Part shown: positions 1 through 5,935 of the stretch, piece by piece
Numbering within the stretch: the first letter of the stretch is position 1
Layout of the letters: each line of letters begins with the position of its first letter
Origin: an uncultured Chitinophagaceae bacterium
Lineage (GTDB): Bacteria; Bacteroidota; Bacteroidia; Chitinophagales; Chitinophagaceae
DNA: 7,810 nt
Assembly (NCBI GenBank): GCA_903832075.1
Contig: CAILAF010000109.1
Location: 1-7,810 of the forward strand
Direction: 5' to 3'
Program-made: the position numbers and the translations under genes
The notes under the pieces: generated by a model
What the model saw: the letters and a program-made list of their open reading frames with translations, nothing else
What the model was told of the DNA's origin: nothing
Databases searched by the model: none

Positions 1-456
1 CTTGATATTTACCGCTCTGGACCCATACCACCTAACCCCGGCGAATTGGTAATGGGCGACAGGGTACAATTATTTTTTGATTGGTTAAAAACCCGGTACG
101 ATTTTATAGTGATCGATTCGGCACCGGTTGGATTGGTGAGCGATTCTTATTCTTTGGTAGAGCATTCTAATAATGTATTATATGTGGTTCGCCAGCGCTA
201 TACTTTTAAACGTCAGATCGAATTTGTGGATGATATTGTTAATCAGGGAAAATTAAAGAATGTGGCATTGGTGGTGAACGATGTACACATGGGTGGCAAA
301 TATGGCTATTATGGATATGGATATGGATATGGTTACGGTTATATTTACCGTTACGGCTTTGGATACCGTTACGGCTATGGCTATGGTGCTTATGCCGGTA
401 AATATTTTAAGAAAGGAGCTGATGGGTATTTTGATCTCCCCGGAAAGAAGAAATAG
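1..456 (+). CDS. Wzc-like tyrosine autokinase / polysaccharide export regulator, C-terminal part (5' end outside window)
   Basis: This is the C-terminal ~150 residues of a bacterial tyrosine kinase (BY-kinase) of the Wzc/CpsD type, an inner-membrane protein whose autophosphorylation cycle controls capsule or exopolysaccharide polymerisation and export. The frame is already open at base 1, so the gene starts upstream. Visible family marks are the GPIPPNPGEL stretch (bases 19-48), which follows the central kinase region in this family, and a Walker-B-like DFIVIDSAPVG (bases 100-132) followed by SDS. The Walker A motifs are off-window. The tail is extreme: from base 301 to 405, 16 of 35 codons are Tyr, mostly in Tyr-Gly pairs. 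Such a C-terminal Tyr cluster is the known autophosphorylation site of these kinases. The gene ends at TAG 454-456. G+C is about 40%, clearly higher than in the genes that follow. The family call is firm; the exact polymer it controls is unknown. Confidence 0.9.
   Translation, partial: LDIYRSGPIPPNPGELVMGDRVQLFFDWLKTRYDFIVIDSAPVGLVSDSYSLVEHSNNVLYVVRQRYTFKRQIEFVDDIVNQGKLKNVALVVNDVHMGGKYGYYGYGYGYGYGYIYRYGFGYRYGYGYGAYAGKYFKKGADGYFDLPGKKK
301..405 (+). repeat. In-frame Tyr-Gly coding repeat in the kinase tail
   Basis: This is a low-complexity stretch encoding the tyrosine cluster. It contains three exact TATGGA hexamers (310-327) followed by variants TATGGT (328-333) and TACGGT (334-339). It also contains a 13-base direct repeat, TACCGTTACGGCT, at 346-358 and 364-376 with an 18-base period. 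Both periods are multiples of three, so gain or loss of units would change the number of phosphorylatable tyrosines without breaking the frame. Confidence 0.85.
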
Positions 457-489
457 TCGGGAGACGGGAGTTTTGAGTCGAGAGTAAGA
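455..489 (+). repeat. Degenerate heptad repeat, AGTCGGG-like, five units
   Basis: Five consecutive 7-base blocks all begin with AG: AGTCGGG (455-461), AGACGGG (462-468), a diverged block (469-475), AGTCGAG (476-482) and a diverged block (483-489). The array starts inside the kinase stop codon. I recall similar G-rich heptad strings in intergenic DNA of some Bacteroidota, but I cannot check this here. There is no evidence of function. Confidence 0.5.
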
Positions 490-502
490 AAGTCATGGTG
501 CA

Positions 503-514
503 TGCCTGCAGGCA
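503..514. repeat. 12-bp perfect palindrome TGCCTGCAGGCA
   Basis: The sequence equals its own reverse complement over 12 bases and sits in the only sizeable intergenic gap, between the kinase and the flippase. It could be an operator half-site pair or chance. It has no loop and no T-run after it, so it is not a typical intrinsic terminator. Confidence 0.4.
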
Positions 515-615
515 AATTCAGGTTGATCTTCATATTTTTAGTATTAAAAAATTCGATAATACCCTTAAATGCTTGAAGTGAGATGAAAAATAGTAATAAT
601 GATTTGATTGCCAAT

Positions 616-622
616 AAGGAGA
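616..622 (+). promoter_or_regulatory. Shine-Dalgarno-like AAGGAGA upstream of the flippase TTG start
   Basis: This is the only clear purine-rich SD-like site before any start in the window. It lies 13 bases before the proposed TTG at 636, which is longer than the usual 5-9 base spacing. It therefore only weakly supports that start, and it lies inside a 20-codon ORF (583-645). It may be coincidental. Confidence 0.25.
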
Positions 623-635
623 TATTCTTAAATAT

Positions 636-1943
636 TTGTCTTTAATTCATAGATGCAGTTTATTAATCCAAATTTATTTTTTGAATCGAACTAAAACGGG
701 TATCACTTTTTTTGCAAAATTTGCTACTGGACAAGTTTTGCTACAGGTATTGGGAGTCTTAAATGGATTCTTTTTGTTACGATGGTTATCGATAACTGAA
801 CAGGCCAAGTTTAGTGTTGCTTTTAGTATTCAGAATATGATTCTAGGTTTATCTGATCTTGGATTTACGGCAAGTATTATTGCGCTTGTTGGTAACAGAG
901 TTAATGATAAAAAAGTTGTAGGTGCTTATGTTCAAACAGCAAAGCGCTTGAGAAATTACCTTTTTTTTATTGCCTGTATCATTACCCTATCTATTCTTCC
1001 TTTTATAATACATATCCAATCTTGGAGCTATTTTGAATTAAGTATTATACTCATTCCTGTTTTGTTAGCTGTTTTCTGGCAAGCTGATTGTAGTTTGTAT
1101 GATTCTACATTGGTTATGCATCAGAAGATGGGTAAATTATATATGCCACAAATTGCCATTGCATCATTCAAGTTGGGCATTAATTTCATTCTCCATATCA
1201 CTGGAACTATTGGCAGCTTTTCCACTTTATTATTAAATGCAGGGGGCTATTTAGTCAATGGGAAAATATTTAAAAAGCAGGCAAAACCCTTTGTTGAAAT
1301 TACTGAGGTTAAATATAATAAAGAGTTTAAAGAAATGGTTCATTACCTGAAGCCATTATTCCCGAGCCTTGTTTTTAATGCTTTTTATGGACAAATTCAG
1401 ATATTTCTGATCTCGTTTTTTGGCAAAACCTCTAATATTGCAGAAGTGGCTGCATTGGGAAGGTTGGCACAATTGTTTATTTTTTTGAATACTATAAATA
1501 GTGTAATCATAACACCACATATAGCAAAAACAGATAAAAATCAGTTAGTTAAAAAGTATTCTGTAATTCTGCTTTTGGCATTAGGTGTAGCTGTTACCAT
1601 TTATTTTATTTCTTTGCTTATTCCCCAGTTTTATTTATTTCTTTTAGGGTCTAAGTATTATCATTTAAAAAGTGATTTGAGTATTATGATTTTAGGTGCT
1701 TGTTTAAATTATATTGGAGGAGTTTTATGGACGATGCACAGTGCACGTAAATGGATTTTTTGGTGGGGTGCATGGTCATATATGATTTGTATTATCAGTT
1801 GTCAAGTATTTGGTATAATGTTCCTTGATTTATCTAATCCGCATGGTATACTATTACTATCCGTAATTACAGCGATAGGTATGTTGTTTGTTCATGCCTT
1901 TACTGCTTTTCTTGGTTTTAGAAAGGAATATCAATTTGTTTAG
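636..1943 (+). CDS. MOP/Wzx-type polysaccharide flippase (O-antigen/teichoic acid export family)
   Basis: This 435-residue, very hydrophobic protein is predicted to flip lipid-linked oligosaccharide repeat units across the inner membrane. About 11-12 membrane segments can be read by eye, for example near residues 30-50, 107-127, 133-150, 240-262, 308-330, 347-365, 373-397 and 404-427. The N-terminal pattern (a short polar stretch, then FFAKFATGQVLLQVLG, RWLS, and SDLGFTASIIALVG at 73-86) is typical of polysaccharide-export transporters with a DLG motif between the first helices. The length is normal for the family. The start is uncertain: the frame opens after the stop TAA at 615-617, there is no ATG until codon 68, and TTG at 636 is the earliest usual start (another TTG is at 681). 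An upstream ATG frame (583-645) overlaps it one frame off, so a frameshift is possible. It is the first gene of the low-G+C cluster. Confidence 0.82.
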   Translation: MSLIHRCSLLIQIYFLNRTKTGITFFAKFATGQVLLQVLGVLNGFFLLRWLSITEQAKFSVAFSIQNMILGLSDLGFTASIIALVGNRVNDKKVVGAYVQTAKRLRNYLFFIACIITLSILPFIIHIQSWSYFELSIILIPVLLAVFWQADCSLYDSTLVMHQKMGKLYMPQIAIASFKLGINFILHITGTIGSFSTLLLNAGGYLVNGKIFKKQAKPFVEITEVKYNKEFKEMVHYLKPLFPSLVFNAFYGQIQIFLISFFGKTSNIAEVAALGRLAQLFIFLNTINSVIITPHIAKTDKNQLVKKYSVILLLALGVAVTIYFISLLIPQFYLFLLGSKYYHLKSDLSIMILGACLNYIGGVLWTMHSARKWIFWWGAWSYMICIISCQVFGIMFLDLSNPHGILLLSVITAIGMLFVHAFTAFLGFRKEYQFV

Positions 1944-1985
1944 CCGTAGCTTTTTTTACAATGGACAAGATATTTTTATATTAAT

Positions 1986-3050
1986 ATGAAAAAATTAGTA
2001 GTCACCGGTTCATCGGGTTTGGTTGGTAGTGAAGTGTGTGTGCATTTTGCAACATTAGGCTATGAGATACATGGGATAGATAATAATCAAAGAGCTATTT
2101 TTTTTGGCCCACAAGGAGATACCCGTTGGAATCAGGAAAGATTGCAAACGATAATTAAAAATTTTCATCATCACGAAATAGATATTCGCAATAGAAACGG
2201 GATATTGGAATTGATAAAAAATATTCGCCCTAATGTTATTGTACATACTGCTGCGCAACCGAGTCATGATAAGGCGGCATCAATTCCTTTCGACGACTTT
2301 GATACCAATGCTGTAGGTACTTTAAATATATTAGAAGCTGCCAGACAATTTGCGCCTGACTCACCATTTATACACATGAGCACCAACAAAGTATATGGTG
2401 ATGCACCCAATAGAATAAAATTAAAAGAATTAGTAACAAGGTGGGATTATGATGATGCAAAATATCAAAATGGTATTGCAGAAACATTTACCATCGATCA
2501 ATCAAAACATTCTTTATTCGGTGCATCAAAAGTGGCATCCGATATTATGGTACAGGAATATGGCCGGTATTTTAATATGCCTACCTGTTGTTTGCGGGGT
2601 GGTTGTTTAACAGGCCCCAATCATACCGGTGTGGAATTGCATGGATTTTTAAGTTATTTGGTAAAATGTAATTTGGAAGTAAAAAAATATTTTGTTTATG
2701 GATATAAGGGCAAACAAGTAAGAGATAATATTCATTCTTATGATATTGCCAAATTCATGGAAGCGTTTATTGAGGCACCGCGAATGGGTGAAGTTTATAA
2801 TTTAGGTGGTGGTAAAAATAATACTTGTTCTATTCTTGAGGCATTTGAAATTACACAAGAATTTAGCGGTAAAGAACAAGTATATGAATATAAAGAACAA
2901 AACAGAGAAGGCGATCATATTTGTTATTACAGCGATTTAAGCAAAATGAAAGAACATTATCCTCAATGGGATATAACCATTAGCTTAAAAGAAACTATCA
3001 AACAGATCGTTGATAGTTGGAAAAAAAGAATAAATCAGTCTCATGAATAA
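1986..3050 (+). CDS. NAD-dependent nucleotide-sugar epimerase/dehydratase (extended SDR), catalytic Tyr position is Phe
   Basis: This is a 354-residue extended short-chain dehydrogenase/reductase that probably acts in the cytoplasm on a nucleotide-linked sugar. Visible parts are the Rossmann TGSSGLVG at residues 7-14, Asp32 after the second strand (suits NAD), HTAAQPSHD at 87-95, STNKVYGD at 132-139, RGGCLTGPN at 204-212 and GKQVRDNIHSYD at 242-253. STNKVYG and GKQVRD also occur in CDP-paratose (tyvelose) 2-epimerases, so that is the nearest named relative, but the substrate is not proven. The YxxxK motif reads FGASK (F178, K182): Phe replaces the usual catalytic Tyr. My recollection is that a subfamily with LFGASK exists, so this may be normal for it rather than a lesion. 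The ATG at 1986 fits, with the fold starting three residues in. It lies 42 bases after the flippase and its last 8 bases overlap the methyltransferase start. Confidence 0.85.
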   Translation: MKKLVVTGSSGLVGSEVCVHFATLGYEIHGIDNNQRAIFFGPQGDTRWNQERLQTIIKNFHHHEIDIRNRNGILELIKNIRPNVIVHTAAQPSHDKAASIPFDDFDTNAVGTLNILEAARQFAPDSPFIHMSTNKVYGDAPNRIKLKELVTRWDYDDAKYQNGIAETFTIDQSKHSLFGASKVASDIMVQEYGRYFNMPTCCLRGGCLTGPNHTGVELHGFLSYLVKCNLEVKKYFVYGYKGKQVRDNIHSYDIAKFMEAFIEAPRMGEVYNLGGGKNNTCSILEAFEITQEFSGKEQVYEYKEQNREGDHICYYSDLSKMKEHYPQWDITISLKETIKQIVDSWKKRINQSHE

Positions 3051-3726
3051 TTATTATCAGTTTGAAAATAATCCCGAGTTTCATGTTTGGGATTTAGAAA
3101 CATATGAAAGCATTAATTCTATTGAAAGATTTAAAAACAGTTGGTTAAGTAAATATTTAAAAAAAGGCGATGCAGTTTTAGATATAGGTTGTGGACCGGG
3201 TTATAATGTAAAAGTATTGCAAGATAATGGTGTTAAGGTTTTAGGTGTTGATTTAAATGAATTGTCTGTGAACAGAGCTCAGGAATATGGACTGAATGTT
3301 AAAAAAATGGACGCAATACAGGCAATTGAAGAATATGGTAATGAGTATAATTTTTTTTATATGAGTGATTTTGTAGAGCATGTACCTTTAGAAGTAGTGG
3401 TGAAGATTTTGGATAAGATCAGTCATCAAAAAAATGCGGCTGTGTTTTTATGTACACCCAATCTTGATTCGATTATGGGGTTTAAATTCTGGTTTCATAT
3501 GCCTACTCATATCAATGCAATGCATCCTTATGTAATCAGGCAAATGTTAACCAAAATGAATTATCAGATCATAAACGAATGGAGTGAATATGGGAATTTG
3601 CCTGGAAAAGGTTGGAAATATAAATTGAGAAAGTTTATTTTAGAGAAGTTATTGGGTACTCAGGCTCAATTATTTTTAGGTGGTGCTAATATTAATTTTA
3701 TTGCTACAACAAAAAATCAACCTTGA
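3043..3726 (+). CDS. Class I SAM-dependent methyltransferase
   Basis: This 227-residue soluble enzyme is predicted to move a methyl group from S-adenosylmethionine to a sugar or glycan precursor. SAM-binding motif I is VLDIGCGPG at residues 45-53, the acidic residue at the end of strand 2 is Asp70 (GVDLN), and EHV at 112-114 and CTPN at 137-140 match later strands of the Methyltransf_11/23 type. THINAMHPYVIRQML (155-169) resembles the segment after strand 5 in UbiG-like enzymes. The length is typical and the protein looks intact. The start ATG overlaps the epimerase stop by 8 bases and its own stop overlaps the next start in TTGA, so it is probably translated with both epimerase genes. O-methylation of a sugar is the simplest reading, but C- or N-methylation cannot be excluded. 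There is an 8-T run at 3351-3358 inside the gene. Confidence 0.88.
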   Translation: MNNYYQFENNPEFHVWDLETYESINSIERFKNSWLSKYLKKGDAVLDIGCGPGYNVKVLQDNGVKVLGVDLNELSVNRAQEYGLNVKKMDAIQAIEEYGNEYNFFYMSDFVEHVPLEVVVKILDKISHQKNAAVFLCTPNLDSIMGFKFWFHMPTHINAMHPYVIRQMLTKMNYQIINEWSEYGNLPGKGWKYKLRKFILEKLLGTQAQLFLGGANINFIATTKNQP

Positions 3727-4784
3727 CAATTTTAATTACAGGTGCTGCTGGTTTTGTTGGAAGTAAAATGGTTGAATATTTGTGTGATTCAGATAAATCA
3801 ATAACATTAATAGGTATTGATAATCTGAGTAGAAAGGGAAGTGAATACAATGTTGGAAAACTTGCGAAATTCAATTGTAAATTTATTAAAGGAGATATCG
3901 GCATACAAAAAGATATTTATGCAATACCGAAAGTAGATTGGATAATTGATTGTGCAGCTAATCCATCAGTGTTGGCGGGCTTAAATAATGATTCATTACA
4001 ATTGATCAATGATAATTTAACCGGCACATTTTATTTATTAGAAAAATGCAAAAGAGATGGTGCGGGTCTTATTATGCTAAGCACGAGCAGGGTATATAGC
4101 ATTGAGGCCTTGAATAAAATAAAATTAGTTGAAAACGAAAATCATTTTAGCATTAATAAAAATGTAAATCATCAACAAGGATTATCATCAAAAGGAATTG
4201 CAGAGAGTTTTAGTACTACTGCACCCATTTCTTTATATGGTGCTACTAAATTAGCTTCAGAAATATTGGCATTAGAATATCATAATAGTTTTGGTTTTCC
4301 AGTTTGGATCAATCGTTGCGGTGTGATCGCAGGTGCAGGTCAGTTTGGTAAAATAGATCAGGGCATTTTTTCTTTTTGGGTTTATCAATATCTTTTAAAT
4401 AAACCGCTTTCTTTTATTGGTTTTGGTGGAAGCGGTAAACAAGTTAGAGATATGGTGCATCCTTATGACGTATTTCAGCTCATTCAAAAACAAATTGCAA
4501 AACCGAATAGAAAAATTCATAGAACAGTGAATATTGGAGGAGGAGTTGATAATGCTTTAAGTCTTGCGCAATTAGATTCTTTTTGTAAAGAAGATATTGA
4601 TGCAGATAAACAGATTAATAAAATTGCAGAAAACAGAAGTTTTGATATTCCATTATATATCACAGATTATAGTTTGGCAAATAAACTATGGCAATGGCAG
4701 CCAAGTTATACTGTAGATAAAATTTTAAAAGAAATATTATCTTATGCCGAGGATAATATTGAACACATTAAACAGATCAGTTGA
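3723..4784 (+). CDS. NAD-dependent nucleotide-sugar epimerase, CDP-paratose 2-epimerase-like (extended SDR)
   Basis: This is a 353-residue extended SDR with an intact catalytic set: TGAAGFVG at residues 6-13, Asp33 in GIDNLSRKGS (cofactor strand), STSRVYS at 120-126, and Y172-x3-K176 in LYGATK. NLSRKGS, KIDQGIFSFW (210-219) and GSGKQVRDMVHPYD (236-249) match the pattern of CDP-tyvelose/CDP-paratose 2-epimerases (RfbE type), which invert C2 of a CDP-dideoxyhexose. The window lacks the other genes of that pathway, so the actual substrate is open. It is related to the 1986-3050 gene: both carry GIAE[ST]F before the active-site helix, and GKQVRD. The TTG start at 3723 is well supported, because the Rossmann strand begins at residue 3 and no other start would keep it. 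That TTG overlaps the methyltransferase stop (TTGA), and the gene's own stop overlaps the next start the same way. Confidence 0.85.
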   Translation: MTILITGAAGFVGSKMVEYLCDSDKSITLIGIDNLSRKGSEYNVGKLAKFNCKFIKGDIGIQKDIYAIPKVDWIIDCAANPSVLAGLNNDSLQLINDNLTGTFYLLEKCKRDGAGLIMLSTSRVYSIEALNKIKLVENENHFSINKNVNHQQGLSSKGIAESFSTTAPISLYGATKLASEILALEYHNSFGFPVWINRCGVIAGAGQFGKIDQGIFSFWVYQYLLNKPLSFIGFGGSGKQVRDMVHPYDVFQLIQKQIAKPNRKIHRTVNIGGGVDNALSLAQLDSFCKEDIDADKQINKIAENRSFDIPLYITDYSLANKLWQWQPSYTVDKILKEILSYAEDNIEHIKQIS

Positions 4785-5935
4785 GAATAGCTTTTTTTGT
4801 ACAATATAATTCTCCTAACGGAACCTATTTCAGGTGGCATAATTTAGCAATAGCTCTAAAACATTTAGGACATGAGATAGATGTATATGCCGGAGATCAT
4901 AATTATAAATCAAAAGTAAGGCATGAAGTAAGAGATGGGATTGATTATTTTATAGTGCCGTGTTTGCAAAGTTGCAGGCTTTTTTATAGTCCTAATGATC
5001 CTTTTACAGGCATTAGGAGATTATTGTTTTTGCCAAAGAAAAGATATGAGGTTTATCATCTTTTTCAGCCTTTTTTACAAGCATATATTCCTTGGCGTTT
5101 TTTAAAATGGAAAAAGAAGGATGCTGTATTTATATACGATTGGGACGATCTTTGGATAGATGGGTTATTAGTAAAAACAAAAAATATTCGAGAATATTAT
5201 TTCAAAAAAGTTACTGCCATTCTTGAAAAAAAAATCGCTAAAATCAGTGATGGCGTTACTGTTTGCTCTAATTTTTTGTTAGAAAGAATAGAAACTTCGG
5301 TATTTAAAATAATTATTGGGAATGGTTTTTGGAAAACCTGTATTCCAGATAAAAATGCAATGAGAATTAAATGGGGGTTGGAAAAAGATATGTTTTATGT
5401 GGCCTATATTGGAAAAACTGCTAACGAATTAAATTGGGCGATAGATGCTATAAATTGTATAGATGTTGCTTTACAACCAAAAACTACTTTAATTATTGCT
5501 GGGCCACCTAAAGCTTTAATTGAAAAATTGCTTAAAAAAACAAGTGATAATATCATTTATTTGGGAGAGTTAACTGTAGAACAAGCACGTGAATTGGCTT
5601 CAGCTTCCGATTTAGGGTTAATACCATTAGAAAATTCATTATTTAATCAAAGCAGATTTCCTATTAAATTTTTTGATTTTCTTACTGTTGGCACTCCAAT
5701 ATATCTTTCCAATGTGGGAGAAATTGCTTTATTATCAAAGAGCCTAGATTATGTATTTTGTGGCTCAAATAATAAAAAAGAATGGATTAAACAATTTTCT
5801 GAAGTAGTTGAAAAGGGTTCAATTGCGCTAAAGTCAAACGAGAAAGACATAGCATTTATAGAATCATATCAGTGGACTCACTTGGCAAAAAAACAATTGA
5901 GTTTTTATCAAACGGCAATTGAAGATAAAAGTTGA
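4781..5935 (+). CDS. GT-B fold glycosyltransferase (family 4-like)
   Basis: This 384-residue protein probably adds a sugar to the growing lipid-linked repeat unit at the cytoplasmic membrane face. The N-terminal domain opens with MRIAFFVQYNSPNGTYFRWH and LAIALKHLGHEIDVYAG (22-38), the usual donor of a GT-B acceptor-side Rossmann fold. YDWDDLW (119-125) is a compact acidic motif seen in some family 4-like transferases. The C-terminal domain contains IIAGPP (238-243), a YLGEL turn (260-264) and SRFPIKFFDFLTVGTPI (291-307). The last corresponds to the P-x-K-x-x-[DE]-[FY] nucleotide-sugar site, with Asp299 where Glu is more common. No signal peptide or membrane segment is evident. The TTG start at 4781 overlaps the preceding stop (TTGA) and is forced by the N-terminal strand. 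Donor and acceptor sugars cannot be deduced. The gene has a run of 9 A at 5226-5234. Confidence 0.82.
   Translation: MRIAFFVQYNSPNGTYFRWHNLAIALKHLGHEIDVYAGDHNYKSKVRHEVRDGIDYFIVPCLQSCRLFYSPNDPFTGIRRLLFLPKKRYEVYHLFQPFLQAYIPWRFLKWKKKDAVFIYDWDDLWIDGLLVKTKNIREYYFKKVTAILEKKIAKISDGVTVCSNFLLERIETSVFKIIIGNGFWKTCIPDKNAMRIKWGLEKDMFYVAYIGKTANELNWAIDAINCIDVALQPKTTLIIAGPPKALIEKLLKKTSDNIIYLGELTVEQARELASASDLGLIPLENSLFNQSRFPIKFFDFLTVGTPIYLSNVGEIALLSKSLDYVFCGSNNKKEWIKQFSEVVEKGSIALKSNEKDIAFIESYQWTHLAKKQLSFYQTAIEDKS

Noticed and set aside
281..487. Plus-strand ORF rich in Met-Asp repeats
   Set aside because: It is the shifted reading of the TATGGA repeat within the kinase tail, so not a separate gene.
500..512. 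GCATGCCTGCAGG, identical to part of the pUC polylinker (SphI-PstI/SbfI)
   Set aside because: Only 13 bases match, the flanks on both sides differ from the vector, and the surrounding DNA reads as normal intergenic sequence. Chance identity is more likely than vector contamination.
533..540. TATTTTTA as a Bacteroidota -7 promoter element (TAnnTTTG)
   Set aside because: The last base differs and there is no TTTG at the expected distance upstream.
535..550. TTTTTA - GTAT - TAAAAA hairpin as a terminator after the kinase gene
   Set aside because: The six-pair stem is A-T only, with no G-C core and no following T-run. It is too weak to call.
390..614. Minus-strand ORF of 74 codons over the kinase end and the gap
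   Set aside because: It is partly antisense to the kinase repeat, has no recognisable motif and no start signal. Likely a chance ORF.
961..968. Runs of 8-9 T or A in coding sequence (961-968, 2098-2105, 3351-3358, 5226-5234) as phase-variation switches
   Set aside because: All keep the frame open and encode Phe or Lys codons expected in AT-rich genes. With no evidence of length variation they are not called as switches.
1944..1985. Promoter or terminator in the 42-base gap between flippase and first epimerase
   Set aside because: The gap is T- and A-rich but holds no hairpin and no TTTG/TAnnTTTG pair. The genes are most simply co-transcribed.
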